Shown: piece after piece, positions 33,862-42,138 of the stretch
How positions within the stretch are numbered: position 1 is the first letter of the stretch
Layout: each line of letters starts with the position of its first letter
Assembly (NCBI GenBank): GCA_902493915.1
Contig: CABUQY010000002.1
Location: forward strand, 1 to 52,744
DNA: 52,744 nucleotides
Source: an uncultured Collinsella sp.
GTDB lineage: Bacteria; Actinomycetota; Coriobacteriia; Coriobacteriales; Coriobacteriaceae
Reading direction: 5' to 3'
The notes under the pieces: model-generated
Told to the model about the DNA's origin: nothing
What the model saw: only the letters and a program-made list of their open reading frames with translations
Databases searched by the model: none
Translations under genes and position numbers: made by a program

Positions 33862-33906
33862 ATGCGGTTTCCTTTCGATCGCCATCATCGAGCTCGAGTA
33901 TCGCAT

Positions 33907-35148
33907 CTACGCCTGCGCCCTTGCCCGCCTGCGCTCCCAGTGAGCCAATTTAATCGTCACCAGCGTAAGCACCCAGGCCACAAGCGAGAACGCGGCACCC
34001 ACTGCGCCTACGTGCGCAATGCCAATGCTGCTTACCACGGCGCCGCCCACTGCGGTGCCAAACGAGATGCCGACGTTAAACGCCATGGGCTCAACCGAAC
34101 TTGCGAGTACCATCGACTTGGGATGGCGGCTGCGTGCCACGTCCATGAAGTGCGTGATGCACGACACCGAGAACAAGTACATGAGCAGCGCCAAGCTAAA
34201 GACAAAGGCCAGCGCGAGCGGCATGGTGCCGCCCACAGCAAACAGCCCGAGTAACGCCGCAGCCTGCAGCACGAACGTCACAAGCAGCGCCTTCATGCCA
34301 AAGCGCGCATCGATCCATCCGCCCAGGATGTTCGAGATCAGGCAGAACACGCCGTAGGCCATGAGCGTGGTACTGGCTTCGACCGTGCCCATGCCCAGCA
34401 CCTGCTCAAGATAAGGCGTCACGTAGCCATAGAAAACGTAGACCGACCCCACGCCAAACAAAAAGATGAGCATGCCGGTGACGATGCTCGGCTCGCGTAG
34501 CAGACCCGCCTGCTCGCGAAAGGTGGCGGGCTCGTCGGTTTGCCCAGCGCGCGGCATAAACATCACGAGCGCTCCGCAGATCAGAACGGCAAAGGTCAGC
34601 GTGCCGTACATGGCCACGTGCCAGTCGAGCGTGTCGGCCACAAACTTGCCGATCGAAGTGACAAAGACCATTGCCACGGAAAACGCGCCGTACACCACCG
34701 AGATGGCGAGTGAGGTCTGCTGCGGGGACAGCAGCTCGGGGATATACGTCACGCCCACGGCGAGCAGTGCGCCCGAGACGGAGCCCAAGATGATGCGCGA
34801 GGCGAACAGCACTTGAAAGTTGGGTGCCAGCGCCATGACCAGATTGCCGAGCACAAAGACGATGCTATAGCACACGAGCAGTTGGTAACGACGGAAGCGC
34901 CCCGTGCTGAGCGCGAGCACCGGCGTCGCGATAGCGTAGATCAGTGCGAACACGCTAATAAGTTGGCCTGCGGTGGCAAGCGATACGCCGAGTTCCGTCG
35001 CCAAGTCACTTTCGATGCCGATGACCACGAACTCCGAACAGCCGAGCGAAAAGCCTAACAACACGAGCAGCGCCAGGCAGAGCTTGGTGCGCGCGGGGGA
35101 GAGCGCGGCGGCGGTTGACTTACTTTTTGGCGTGGTTGCGGCGGTCAA
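33907..35148 (-). CDS. MFS transporter, drug/sugar efflux (DHA1) type
   Basis: A 413-residue major facilitator with 12 helices. LGFSLGCSEFVVIGIESDLATELGVSLATAGQLIS at helix 1-2 and GTVEASTTLMAYGVFCLISNILGGWIDARFG at helix 7-8 are typical of the AraJ/PbuE/YdhP branch of DHA1 exporters (sugars, purines, drugs). No good ATG was found: a TTG at 35148 with GGAG 8 bases upstream is the best start. The longer open frame to 35235 crosses a REP-like palindrome and is rejected. The substrate is unknown. Confidence 0.85.
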   Translation of the reverse strand: MTAATTPKSKSTAAALSPARTKLCLALLVLLGFSLGCSEFVVIGIESDLATELGVSLATAGQLISVFALIYAIATPVLALSTGRFRRYQLLVCYSIVFVLGNLVMALAPNFQVLFASRIILGSVSGALLAVGVTYIPELLSPQQTSLAISVVYGAFSVAMVFVTSIGKFVADTLDWHVAMYGTLTFAVLICGALVMFMPRAGQTDEPATFREQAGLLREPSIVTGMLIFLFGVGSVYVFYGYVTPYLEQVLGMGTVEASTTLMAYGVFCLISNILGGWIDARFGMKALLVTFVLQAAALLGLFAVGGTMPLALAFVFSLALLMYLFSVSCITHFMDVARSRHPKSMVLASSVEPMAFNVGISFGTAVGGAVVSSIGIAHVGAVGAAFSLVAWVLTLVTIKLAHWERRRARAQA

Positions 35149-35204
35149 GGTTGTCACTCCAATGTCGCGTGAATAAGCGGGATTCAATCCCTGCAACTCT
35201 AACA

Positions 35205-35239
35205 GAATGTGACAAAGGGACAGTCTCTTTGTCACATTC
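35205..35239. repeat. REP-like palindrome, copy D
   Basis: GAATGTGACAAAGGGA and TCTCTTTGTCACATTC flank CAG, with one mismatch. It has the same outer arms as copy A. It lies in the divergent gap between the MFS gene and the acidic membrane protein, upstream of both, where a terminator role makes little sense. Confidence 0.8.
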
Positions 35240-35257
35240 GCGGCGTGGCTGCCGCCT

Positions 35258-35323
35258 AAACCGTCACAACATTCGATGAAAATCTCGAAAACGAGGAAAA
35301 ACGTCGAATGTTGTGACGGTTTT
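35258..35323. repeat. Perfect 19-bp-stem hairpin with inner hairpin
   Basis: AAACCGTCACAACATTCGA (35258-35276) pairs perfectly with 35304-35322. The centre carries a second small hairpin, CTCG-AAAA-CGAG. A T-run follows, yet it sits upstream of the next plus-strand gene and only 18 bases from copy D. It is a repeat element or a leader structure. Confidence 0.65.
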
Positions 35324-35408
35324 CGTGTCCGGCGCGGGTGAGCTTCGGTGCCGTCTGGGGGTATAAGACTAGCGAGTGTTTATTTGCGAGGCCTAAGGGG
35401 CGCCCCGT

Positions 35409-36278
35409 ATGGATATCGATAACTTTGAATGGTGGTATAGCGAGGGCGAGGCTCCGGACGAGGAGTGGGACGAGCCCGCGTCGCGTGACGTGTCGAGCGA
35501 CGAGGACGAGACCGGCAACGATGCCGCTGTCGAGCCTGATGCCGCCTCCGATGCCGCCGAGCCCCTGACCTTTGAGCAGGCTTGGGCCCAAGCCGAGGCC
35601 GATGAGGCTAAGGCCGATGCCACGGCCACACTCGGTGAGCCGGCGGACATGTCCATCTCGCCGGCAAAGATCCCGCAGCCGCGTCACACCATCGACCCCG
35701 ACAGCACGGCATCCTTCAGCATTCTCGACGTGCCCGCGCAAGGCGCCCAGGCGCCTGCGCCCACACATCGCCCCGACCTGGCTCGTGAGGAAGACGCGGG
35801 CCGCCGTTCTCCGCTCGGCCCCATCCTCATCGCCTTCATGGCCGGCGTTATCGCCTGCTCGGCAATCGGTAGCGTTTGGAGCCATGTCGAGCAGCAGCGT
35901 CAAGACGCCGCCAAGGTCGAGATGTCTGTCGAGCAATCGCTCAGCCGCACGCGCTCGGTACATGTGTCGGTTGAGGTCAAGGACGGCGCGATGTGGGACA
36001 CCGCGCGTGGCGACAGCCAAATGCTCATCCACATCGTGGGGCGTACGCTCAAAGGGCAGACGATTGACGAGTATCAATACGTCAATTCCGCTGGTGACGG
36101 CATCGAGCTCAAGCCCGGCGACTACGAGCTCACCGTCGACGAACCGCCCGTCGCCACCGACGGCACGCGCTTCCGCGCCTCAAAGCGCATGGTTCCCGTG
36201 AGCTTTAACTCGCAGGCGCCCGATACGGTCGATAGCACTCCGCAGGGCGGGTTTGACCTTTACGCTATTGCTCAATAA
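35409..36278 (+). CDS. Acidic single-pass membrane protein of unknown function
   Basis: A 289-residue protein not recognised as a known family. Residues 1-130 are strongly acidic and Ala/Pro-rich (many Asp/Glu, low complexity, probably disordered and cytoplasmic). One membrane helix lies at about 136-158 (LGPILIAFMAGVIACSAIGS). The outer part (about 160-289) looks beta-rich, with DGIELKPGDYELTVDEPPVATDG. The arrangement resembles envelope proteins with a cytoplasmic tail that senses or tethers. AAGGGG lies before the ATG. The next gene is 79 bases downstream. Confidence 0.7.
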   Translation: MDIDNFEWWYSEGEAPDEEWDEPASRDVSSDEDETGNDAAVEPDAASDAAEPLTFEQAWAQAEADEAKADATATLGEPADMSISPAKIPQPRHTIDPDSTASFSILDVPAQGAQAPAPTHRPDLAREEDAGRRSPLGPILIAFMAGVIACSAIGSVWSHVEQQRQDAAKVEMSVEQSLSRTRSVHVSVEVKDGAMWDTARGDSQMLIHIVGRTLKGQTIDEYQYVNSAGDGIELKPGDYELTVDEPPVATDGTRFRASKRMVPVSFNSQAPDTVDSTPQGGFDLYAIAQ

Positions 36279-36357
36279 CTGCGCCTGTCGCTCAACCCCG
36301 CCGCCAAGAGTGGGACAATAGCCCTCGACACTATTGTTTACTTTTGGAGGAAGTAGC

Positions 36358-37251
36358 ATGTCTACCGTCACTACCATCAAGCGCGGCAGCCTCACCGCGG
36401 CCATCGATTCCATGGGCGCTCAGCTCACGAGCCTTGCCCTCAACGGCAACGAGTATCTGTGGCAGGGCGACCCCGCCTTTTGGGGCAAGCATGCGCCCAT
36501 CCTGTTCCCCATTGTGGGCTCGCTGCGCAACAACACGGCGACGTCTGCGGCTGGCACCTGCGAGATGCCGCGCCACGGCCTCGCGCGCATCGTCGAGCAC
36601 AAGCTGGTCGAGGTTTCGGAGGACGGCTCCTCGGTAACGTACGAGATCACCGACACGCCCGAGTCGCTCAAGGCCTTTCCGTTCCACTTTAAGCTCAACA
36701 TGACCTATGCCCTGACTGGTGACGCCACACTTACCCAGACCTTTGCCGTCACCAATACCGGCGACGTGGACCTGCCGTTCTCGGTGGGCGGCCACCCCGC
36801 ATTTAACGTACCTGCTCCCGGTGCCGAGGACGAGGCGTTCGAGGATTACGAGCTGGCATTTACCGAGGCTTGGACCAACGAGGCCCCCATCATCACGCCC
36901 GATGGCCTCATGACGTTCGAGGGTAGCTACAAGGCTCCCGATAACTCGGACGTGCTGCCCATCACGCACCGCAGCTTCGATAACGACGCCATCATGTTCA
37001 CCGATACCCCGGGCTCCACGCTCACGCTGCGCGGCCGCAAGTCGGGCCACGGCGTCAAGATCGACTTTGAGGGCTTTAAGTACATCGGCGTGTGGTCTGC
37101 CGCCAACGACGCCCCGTTTGTGGCGCTCGAGCCCTGGACCGGTCATACCACCACGGACACCGAGGACGACGTCTTTGAGCACAAGGTCAACACCATCACC
37201 TTGGCTCCCGGCGAGACGGACAAGCGCAGCTTTAGCGTTACCTTGCTCTAG
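36358..37251 (+). CDS. Aldose 1-epimerase family protein (LacX-like)
   Basis: A 297-residue galactose-mutarotase-fold protein of the YeaD/LacX type. Visible patterns are GNEYLWQGDPAFWGKHAPILFP at the N terminus, MPRHGLAR (active-site His), VGGHPAFN (second His) and the C-terminal FVALEPWTGHTT with the catalytic-Glu region. It interconverts sugar anomers; the substrate is not predictable. The ATG at 36358 follows TTGGAGGAAG; the short upstream extension of the frame is rejected. Confidence 0.88.
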   Translation: MSTVTTIKRGSLTAAIDSMGAQLTSLALNGNEYLWQGDPAFWGKHAPILFPIVGSLRNNTATSAAGTCEMPRHGLARIVEHKLVEVSEDGSSVTYEITDTPESLKAFPFHFKLNMTYALTGDATLTQTFAVTNTGDVDLPFSVGGHPAFNVPAPGAEDEAFEDYELAFTEAWTNEAPIITPDGLMTFEGSYKAPDNSDVLPITHRSFDNDAIMFTDTPGSTLTLRGRKSGHGVKIDFEGFKYIGVWSAANDAPFVALEPWTGHTTTDTEDDVFEHKVNTITLAPGETDKRSFSVTLL

Positions 37252-37261
37252 AGGTTCCGCC

Positions 37262-37354
37262 GCTCGGTCGATGCTGCGCGCCGTCCAGAGCGATAATTTG
37301 TCATTCAAAAGGCAAGGCATGACCAGAAGGTTTATGCCTTGCCTTTTTCATGCC
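37262..37354 (+). repeat. Duplicated terminator module, copy 1
   Basis: About 90 bases nearly identical to 43235-43324 (a handful of substitutions), starting at GATGCTGCGCGCCG and ending with a terminator hairpin and CATGCC. The two copies follow unrelated genes (epimerase here, prfA there). Confidence 0.8.
37307..37348 (+). terminator. Intrinsic terminator of the epimerase gene
   Basis: AAAAGGCAAGGCAT pairs with ATGCCTTGCCTTTT and is followed by T and C. It is part of the duplicated module. Confidence 0.88.
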
Positions 37355-37410
37355 TAGTCGTTGGGGACGTTCTTGTTTGACTAGTCGTTTAAGAACGTCC
37401 CCAACGACTA
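37355..37410. repeat. Palindrome with GGGGACGTTCTT arms (REP-like, second class)
   Basis: A perfect 20-bp inverted repeat, TAGTCGTTGGGGACGTTCTT and its complement, with a 16-base centre that again holds GACTAGTC. The GGGGACGTTCTT head differs from copies A-E but has the same general style. It lies directly after the terminator module. Confidence 0.8.
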
Positions 37411-37438
37411 TCAATCGTTTTCAGTTCGTAAACTTGTA

Positions 37439-37462
37439 TATATGCATTTATATATGCATTTG
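37439..37462 (+). repeat. Two 12-base direct repeats, TATATGCATTT
   Basis: TATATGCATTT occurs twice, 12 bases apart, in an AT-rich stretch about 70-90 bases before the substrate-binding-protein start. The spacing and its internal ATGCAT symmetry fit a regulator site; the regulator is unknown. Confidence 0.4.
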
Positions 37463-37528
37463 CTGGAGGTAGCGCTGAGCGGTATCCTGTTAAGTCGTCA
37501 GCATACGATTCAACAGGGAAGGCAGATT

Positions 37529-38455
37529 ATGCATTCTCCCCATCAACGCGACGCGCATCCACAGCCGGTGTGCAGCCGTCGTATCTTCTTAGGCAGTGCG
37601 TTTGCTGCGAGCGCTTCCGTCGTCGCCGGCGCACTTGCCGGTTGCCAGCGCCCATCCACGCTGGAAGTGGTCCAGCCCACGACGGGCGGCGGTCGCGACG
37701 ACCTGTCCGATTCCGTGATCGGCAAGGACAAGATCCGCATCGGCATGGAGGCGGCCTACGCCCCGTACAACTGGCAGGTCTCCGAAGCCAGCAAGTACAC
37801 TATCCCCATCGACAACGTGCAGGGCGCCTATGCCGATGGTTACGACGTGCAGATCGCCAAGATCGTCTGCAAGGCCCTCGGTGGCGAGCCCGTTGCCGTC
37901 AAGCAGAGCTTCTCGGGTCTTATCGATTCGCTCAACAACGGCCAGATCGACCTCATCATTGCCGGCATGAGCGCCACGCCCGAGCGCGAGGAGTCCGTCG
38001 GCTTTTCCGACCCGTACTTCATTGGCTACTTTGGCCTGTTCGTAAAAGAGGGCTCGCCCTACCAAAATGCGACCAAGCTCAGCGACTTTAGCGGCGCAAC
38101 GGTCCTCGGCCAAAAGGACACCATGCTCGACACCGTCATCGACGAGATCCCGGGCGTTGTCCACAAGAACCCGGTCGATTCGGTCCCCACGGTGTTTTCG
38201 AACCTGCTGCAGGGCACCTGCGACGCCGTGACCTACAATACCGAGAACGAGAAGGGCTATATGGCCCAAAACCCGGGTATCGTGCCGATTCGATTTGCCG
38301 AGGGCGAGGGCTTTAAGCAGGAAGTCACGGCAAACGTCGGCTGCCGCAAGGGCTCGGACAAGCTGCTTAAGCTCATCGACAAGACACTCAAGGGCATTAG
38401 CCAAGAGGAGCGCGACCAAATGTGGGACGCGTGCCTCGACCGTCAGCCGGCATAG
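37529..38455 (+). CDS. Amino acid ABC transporter, substrate-binding lipoprotein
   Basis: A 308-residue periplasmic-binding-type protein of family 3 (polar amino acids). The N terminus SRRIFLGSAFAAS looks like a twin-arginine signal, and the lipobox LAGC (about Cys38) predicts lipid anchoring. IRIGMEAAYAPYNW, YDVQIAKIVCKALGG, LIDSLNNGQIDLIIAGMSATPERE and VGFSDPYF are class signatures for ligand and hinge. GGGAAGG precedes the ATG at 37529. It is first in a binding protein-permease-ATPase operon. The particular amino acid is not predictable. Confidence 0.92.
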   Translation: MHSPHQRDAHPQPVCSRRIFLGSAFAASASVVAGALAGCQRPSTLEVVQPTTGGGRDDLSDSVIGKDKIRIGMEAAYAPYNWQVSEASKYTIPIDNVQGAYADGYDVQIAKIVCKALGGEPVAVKQSFSGLIDSLNNGQIDLIIAGMSATPEREESVGFSDPYFIGYFGLFVKEGSPYQNATKLSDFSGATVLGQKDTMLDTVIDEIPGVVHKNPVDSVPTVFSNLLQGTCDAVTYNTENEKGYMAQNPGIVPIRFAEGEGFKQEVTANVGCRKGSDKLLKLIDKTLKGISQEERDQMWDACLDRQPA

Positions 38456-38464
38456 GGAGGCAGC

Positions 38465-39613
38465 ATGAAAACCATCAATCGCCTGGCCTCCTTTATCAAG
38501 GCCGACCACCGTTATGTATACCTGGGCACGAGCGTCATCGCGGCGCTCGGCCTGGCGTTTAGCCAGCGCAACCCCACGCCGATGAGTTTCTTGGCGCCTA
38601 CGGGCGTGTTCCAAGACTGCCTCTGGGCAATCCTTTGGGCCTGGCTCGTCGTGTCGGCGGCGGCGCTGGTCACCAAGCTCATGTACTGGAACGACTATCG
38701 CGAAAAGTCGCCGTTCGCATCCGAGCGTTTCCGCCGCGGCGCGCGCCTGGGTAGCTATGTTGTGGTCGCCATCGCAGCGATCTTTTTCGTGGACCGCTGC
38801 ATCATGTCGTTTATCGACCTGGTGCAGGTGAGCATTGTCTCGGATTCCAACCCCAGCGACTTTTTGTCGAGCCTGGTCTACATGACCTACAAGAGCGGCG
38901 ACTTCTTCATCCGCGGCATCGAGATCACCATCGCGCTTGCCACCTTCGGCACTGTCATCGCATTCTTCCTGGCACTGCTCTTTGTGTTCCTGCGTATTCA
39001 GACGTTCGACCGCGTGGATAACGACCTGGTGCGCTTCTTTAAGAGCATCGGCCGCGGCTTTGCGACCGTCTACTCCACCATCGTGCGCGGCACGCCCATG
39101 ATGGTCCAGGGTCTGCTCATCTATTACGCGGGCTTCACCGTTTTGCGCGGCATGGGCTTCGAGACCGCTCAGGCCAACCAGATTTGGAGCACCTTCACCG
39201 CCGGCCTCGTTACCATCTCGCTCAACTCCACCGCCTACATGATGGAGGTCCTGCGCGGCGGCATCGAGTCCATCGATCCCGGCCAGGCCGAGGCAGCACG
39301 CTCGCTGGGCCTGTCGCAGTGGCAAGCCATGCGCAAAGTCGTGTTCCCCCAGGGCATTAAAAACGCGATTCCGGCGCTCACCAACGAGCTCATCATCAAC
39401 ATCAAGGATTCGTCGGTGCTCTCGGTTATCGGCGTGTTCGACCTCATGTACGCCACCACCACCGTCGCCGGCGTGTACTACCGCCAGATGGAGGTCTACT
39501 GCGTGGCGCTCGTGGTCTACCTGATCCTGACGCTCGTGGCGAGCCGCCTGCTCGAGGCCTTTGGCAAAAAGCTCGGCGCCGAGGCTCCGGTCACGCTGCC
39601 CAGCTCCAACTAG
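38465..39613 (+). CDS. Amino acid ABC transporter, permease
   Basis: A 382-residue inner-membrane permease of the HisM/GlnP type. The extra N-terminal 140 residues with about three hydrophobic segments are longer than usual (family about 220-250). The core holds RGIEITIALATFGTVIAFFLAL, VRGTPMMVQ and the EAA loop EAARSLGLSQWQAMRKVVFPQ, which contacts the ATPase. It starts 9 bases after the binding-protein stop behind GGGAGG. Confidence 0.93.
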   Translation: MKTINRLASFIKADHRYVYLGTSVIAALGLAFSQRNPTPMSFLAPTGVFQDCLWAILWAWLVVSAAALVTKLMYWNDYREKSPFASERFRRGARLGSYVVVAIAAIFFVDRCIMSFIDLVQVSIVSDSNPSDFLSSLVYMTYKSGDFFIRGIEITIALATFGTVIAFFLALLFVFLRIQTFDRVDNDLVRFFKSIGRGFATVYSTIVRGTPMMVQGLLIYYAGFTVLRGMGFETAQANQIWSTFTAGLVTISLNSTAYMMEVLRGGIESIDPGQAEAARSLGLSQWQAMRKVVFPQGIKNAIPALTNELIINIKDSSVLSVIGVFDLMYATTTVAGVYYRQMEVYCVALVVYLILTLVASRLLEAFGKKLGAEAPVTLPSSN

Positions 39614-39635
39614 GCTTAGGACGAGGAGAATCATC

Positions 39636-40421
39636 ATGGCAGATACCGCCATTACCGGCGTTGCGGCCGCCGCACAGACCAATGAGCCGCTCATCCGCGT
39701 CGAGGGCCTGCGCAAGAGCTTCGGCTCGCTCGAGGTACTCAAGGGCATCGACCTGTCCGTTAACCCCGGCGAGGTCGTCACCATTATCGGAGCCTCGGGT
39801 TCGGGTAAGTCGACCTTCCTGCGCTGCCTCAACCTGCTCGAGACCCCGGACGCGGGCCACATCTGGTTCCACGGCCAGGACCTCACGGCCGAGCGCTGCA
39901 ACATCAACAAGCTGCGTGAGGACATCGGCATGGTGTTCCAGGGCTTTAACCTGTTCAACAACATGGACGTGCTCGACAACTGCACGCTCGCGCCCGTCAC
40001 GCTCAAAAAGATGAGCAAGGACGAGGCCGAGAAGGTCGCGATGGAGCATCTGGCGAGCGTGGGGCTCGAGAAGTTCGCGCACGCCGCCGTGGGTCGCCTG
40101 TCCGGTGGTCAAAAACAGCGCGTGGCCATCGCTCGTGCCCTATGTATGAATCCGCAGATCATGCTGTTCGACGAGCCGACCTCCGCACTCGACCCCGAGA
40201 TCGTGGGAGAGGTGCTCGAGGTCATGCGCAAACTTGCTGCCGACGGCATGACCATGGTCGTCGTCACGCACGAGATGGCCTTTGCCCGCACCGTGTCCGA
40301 TCGCGTGGTCTTTATGGACAAGGGCGTAGTGCTCGAGGACGCCGCGCCGGCAGAGCTCTTTGGCAACCCCAAGCACCAGCGTACCCGCGAGTTCCTCTCG
40401 CGTTATCTCGAGGACAAATAA
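39636..40421 (+). CDS. Amino acid ABC transporter, ATP-binding protein
   Basis: A 261-residue GlnQ/HisP-type ATPase. Walker A GASGSGKST, Q-loop VFQGFNLF, signature LSGGQKQR, Walker B IMLFDEPTSALDPE and switch His in VVTHEM are all intact. The 14-residue lead MADTAITGVAAAAQ is extra. GAGGAG precedes the ATG at 39636; longer frames overlapping the permease gene are rejected. It completes the transporter operon and is probably co-transcribed with the M20 peptidase. Confidence 0.95.
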   Translation: MADTAITGVAAAAQTNEPLIRVEGLRKSFGSLEVLKGIDLSVNPGEVVTIIGASGSGKSTFLRCLNLLETPDAGHIWFHGQDLTAERCNINKLREDIGMVFQGFNLFNNMDVLDNCTLAPVTLKKMSKDEAEKVAMEHLASVGLEKFAHAAVGRLSGGQKQRVAIARALCMNPQIMLFDEPTSALDPEIVGEVLEVMRKLAADGMTMVVVTHEMAFARTVSDRVVFMDKGVVLEDAAPAELFGNPKHQRTREFLSRYLEDK

Positions 40422-40444
40422 CCAACCGCAAGCGCTTATGTGGC

Positions 40445-40469
40445 AGGGCCGCTCCGGTGGGGCGGCCCT
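40445..40469 (+). terminator. GC-rich hairpin, possible attenuator
   Basis: AGGGCCGC pairs with GCGGCCCT across a 9-base loop between the ATPase and M20 peptidase genes. Only TTGT follows, so it is at best a weak terminator that may reduce read-through. Confidence 0.3.
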
Positions 40470-40493
40470 TGTCGTCACAATCGAAAGGATGTC

Positions 40494-41909
40494 ATGGCCG
40501 AGGTTTGGCGCTTTTTTGCGCATGAGGATGATTTTGCCGATCTGGACGAGGCTGGTGCGTGCGAGCGTCTGGGCCGCGTGCTGTCGTTCCCGACGATTTC
40601 GAGCATGGATGCCGAGGCGGTTGACTGGCAGGCGTTTGCCAACCTGCGCGCCTATATGCAGCAGGCCTGGCCGCACGTATTTACAGCGGGTAAGGTCGAG
40701 CTCATCGATCATTCGTTGCTGGTGACGCTTTCCGGCTCCGACCCCGCACTCAAGCCCGTTGTGCTCATGGGTCACATGGACGTGGTCCCCGTGGTGCCGG
40801 GTACCGAGGACGACTGGACGTACGCCCCCTTTAGCGGGCATGTAGACGACACCTACATTTGGGGTCGCGGCGCCATCGATATGAAAGACCAGGTCGCAGG
40901 CATTCTCGAGGCGGTTGAGTATGCGCTGGCGCACGGTTGGCAGCACGAGCGCACGCTGCTCCTGGCCTTTGGCCAGGACGAGGAGACTACGCAGTATGGC
41001 GCAGGCGCCATCGGCCGCGCGCTCGAGGAGCGCGGCATTGAGCTTGAGTACCTGATCGACGAGGGTGACTACCGCATCGTTCCAGCTGCCGAGTATGGCG
41101 CGGGCGAGGGCTGGCTTATGCATGCCGACCTTGCCGAGAAGGGCTACGCCGATATCGTGTTGAGGACGCGTAGCGAGGGCGGGCATTCCTCCAACCCCTA
41201 CGGGGGCACTTCACTCGAGGTGCTCAGCCGTGCCATCACCGCAATCTGCGATATCGAGTGGCCGACGCGCGTGACCGACTTGCTTGCCGCCCAACTCGTC
41301 GAGTTGGGGCTCTACACGGCCGATGAAATTGCCGCCAACGGGGATGCCATTGTCCGCGATTGCCTCGCCAGCAAAAAGCTCTATCCGCTGGTGACGACCA
41401 CCTGCGCGCCCACGCAGATCGAGGGTGGCAGCACCGGCGCCAACGTAATGCCGCAGGATATGTGGGCCAACATTAACTTCCGCATGCTCGAGGGCACGAG
41501 CGTGGCCGACGTTGTGGCGCGCTGCCGTGAGGCGGTTGCCGGGGCGGACCTTGCCGGTCGTGTCAAAGTGGAGCTGGGCCCCGGCAGCTCCGAACCCTCG
41601 CCGTCCCCGCGCATCGGTGGTCCCGGTCTCGAGGCGGTTCGCTCCATCGCCGTCCGCTATTTCCGTGATCCAAAGGGGATGGAGGAAAACGGATCATTCG
41701 AGCCAGTGGCAATTGTGCCCTCGACCGTGATCGGTGCGACCGACGCTGCCAACTACCAGCACATTTGCCCTGAGTGCATTCGCTTCTCGGCCTTTGTGGT
41801 CGATGATGACGAGTGCGACCGAGGCGTCCACGGCACCAACGAGCGCATCACCCGCCGCGCCTACCTCCAGGGTGTTTGCTTCCTCATCGCCCTACTCCAT
41901 ACGCTTTAG
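40494..41909 (+). CDS. M20-family metallopeptidase
   Basis: A 471-residue zinc peptidase of the M20 (carboxypeptidase Ss1/PM20D1-like) group. Metal ligands are visible in VLMGHMDVVPV, GRGAIDMKDQ and the catalytic/ligand pair FGQDEETTQYGA. The dimerisation domain contains RSEGGHSSNPYGGTSLEVL, and the C-terminal ligand His lies in DRGVHGTNE. It probably releases an amino acid from dipeptides or N-acyl amino acids. Sitting 72 bases after an amino acid ABC transporter suggests that the products feed the same pathway. The ATG follows GAAAGGATGTC. Confidence 0.92.
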   Translation: MAEVWRFFAHEDDFADLDEAGACERLGRVLSFPTISSMDAEAVDWQAFANLRAYMQQAWPHVFTAGKVELIDHSLLVTLSGSDPALKPVVLMGHMDVVPVVPGTEDDWTYAPFSGHVDDTYIWGRGAIDMKDQVAGILEAVEYALAHGWQHERTLLLAFGQDEETTQYGAGAIGRALEERGIELEYLIDEGDYRIVPAAEYGAGEGWLMHADLAEKGYADIVLRTRSEGGHSSNPYGGTSLEVLSRAITAICDIEWPTRVTDLLAAQLVELGLYTADEIAANGDAIVRDCLASKKLYPLVTTTCAPTQIEGGSTGANVMPQDMWANINFRMLEGTSVADVVARCREAVAGADLAGRVKVELGPGSSEPSPSPRIGGPGLEAVRSIAVRYFRDPKGMEENGSFEPVAIVPSTVIGATDAANYQHICPECIRFSAFVVDDDECDRGVHGTNERITRRAYLQGVCFLIALLHTL

Positions 41910-41943
41910 AATCCGACAAAGGGACTGTCCCTTTGTCGGATTC
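41909..41943. repeat. REP-like palindrome, copy E
   Basis: A perfect 16-bp stem, GAATCCGACAAAGGGA and its complement, with loop CTG. The outer arms (TCCGAC/GTCGGA) differ from the other copies with full compensation. It overlaps the last base of the M20 stop codon. Confidence 0.85.
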
Positions 41944-42138
41944 CGTGCGGGTTATATGCAGGTTTGCCTGCGCACGCTATCATGTATGGGTTAGACCGCA
42001 ACTATGTACCCCATACGCGAAGGGATGCGCATGTATCTGAAGATCGACATGTTCTAGCCGGGCTTACCCCCGCAGCGGTGCCCCGCGCCCCATCAACTCT
42101 GCCGATTTTCACCTTCACGCATATAAAGGAGTCCCGCC

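Noticed and set aside
37355..37410. Palindrome as a second terminator of the epimerase gene
   Set aside because: A strong terminator already ends at 37348, there is no T-run, and the GGGGACGTTCTT arms fit a repeat family better.
37589..40018. 809-codon minus-strand frame over the amino acid transporter operon
   Set aside because: Antisense to three recognised genes.
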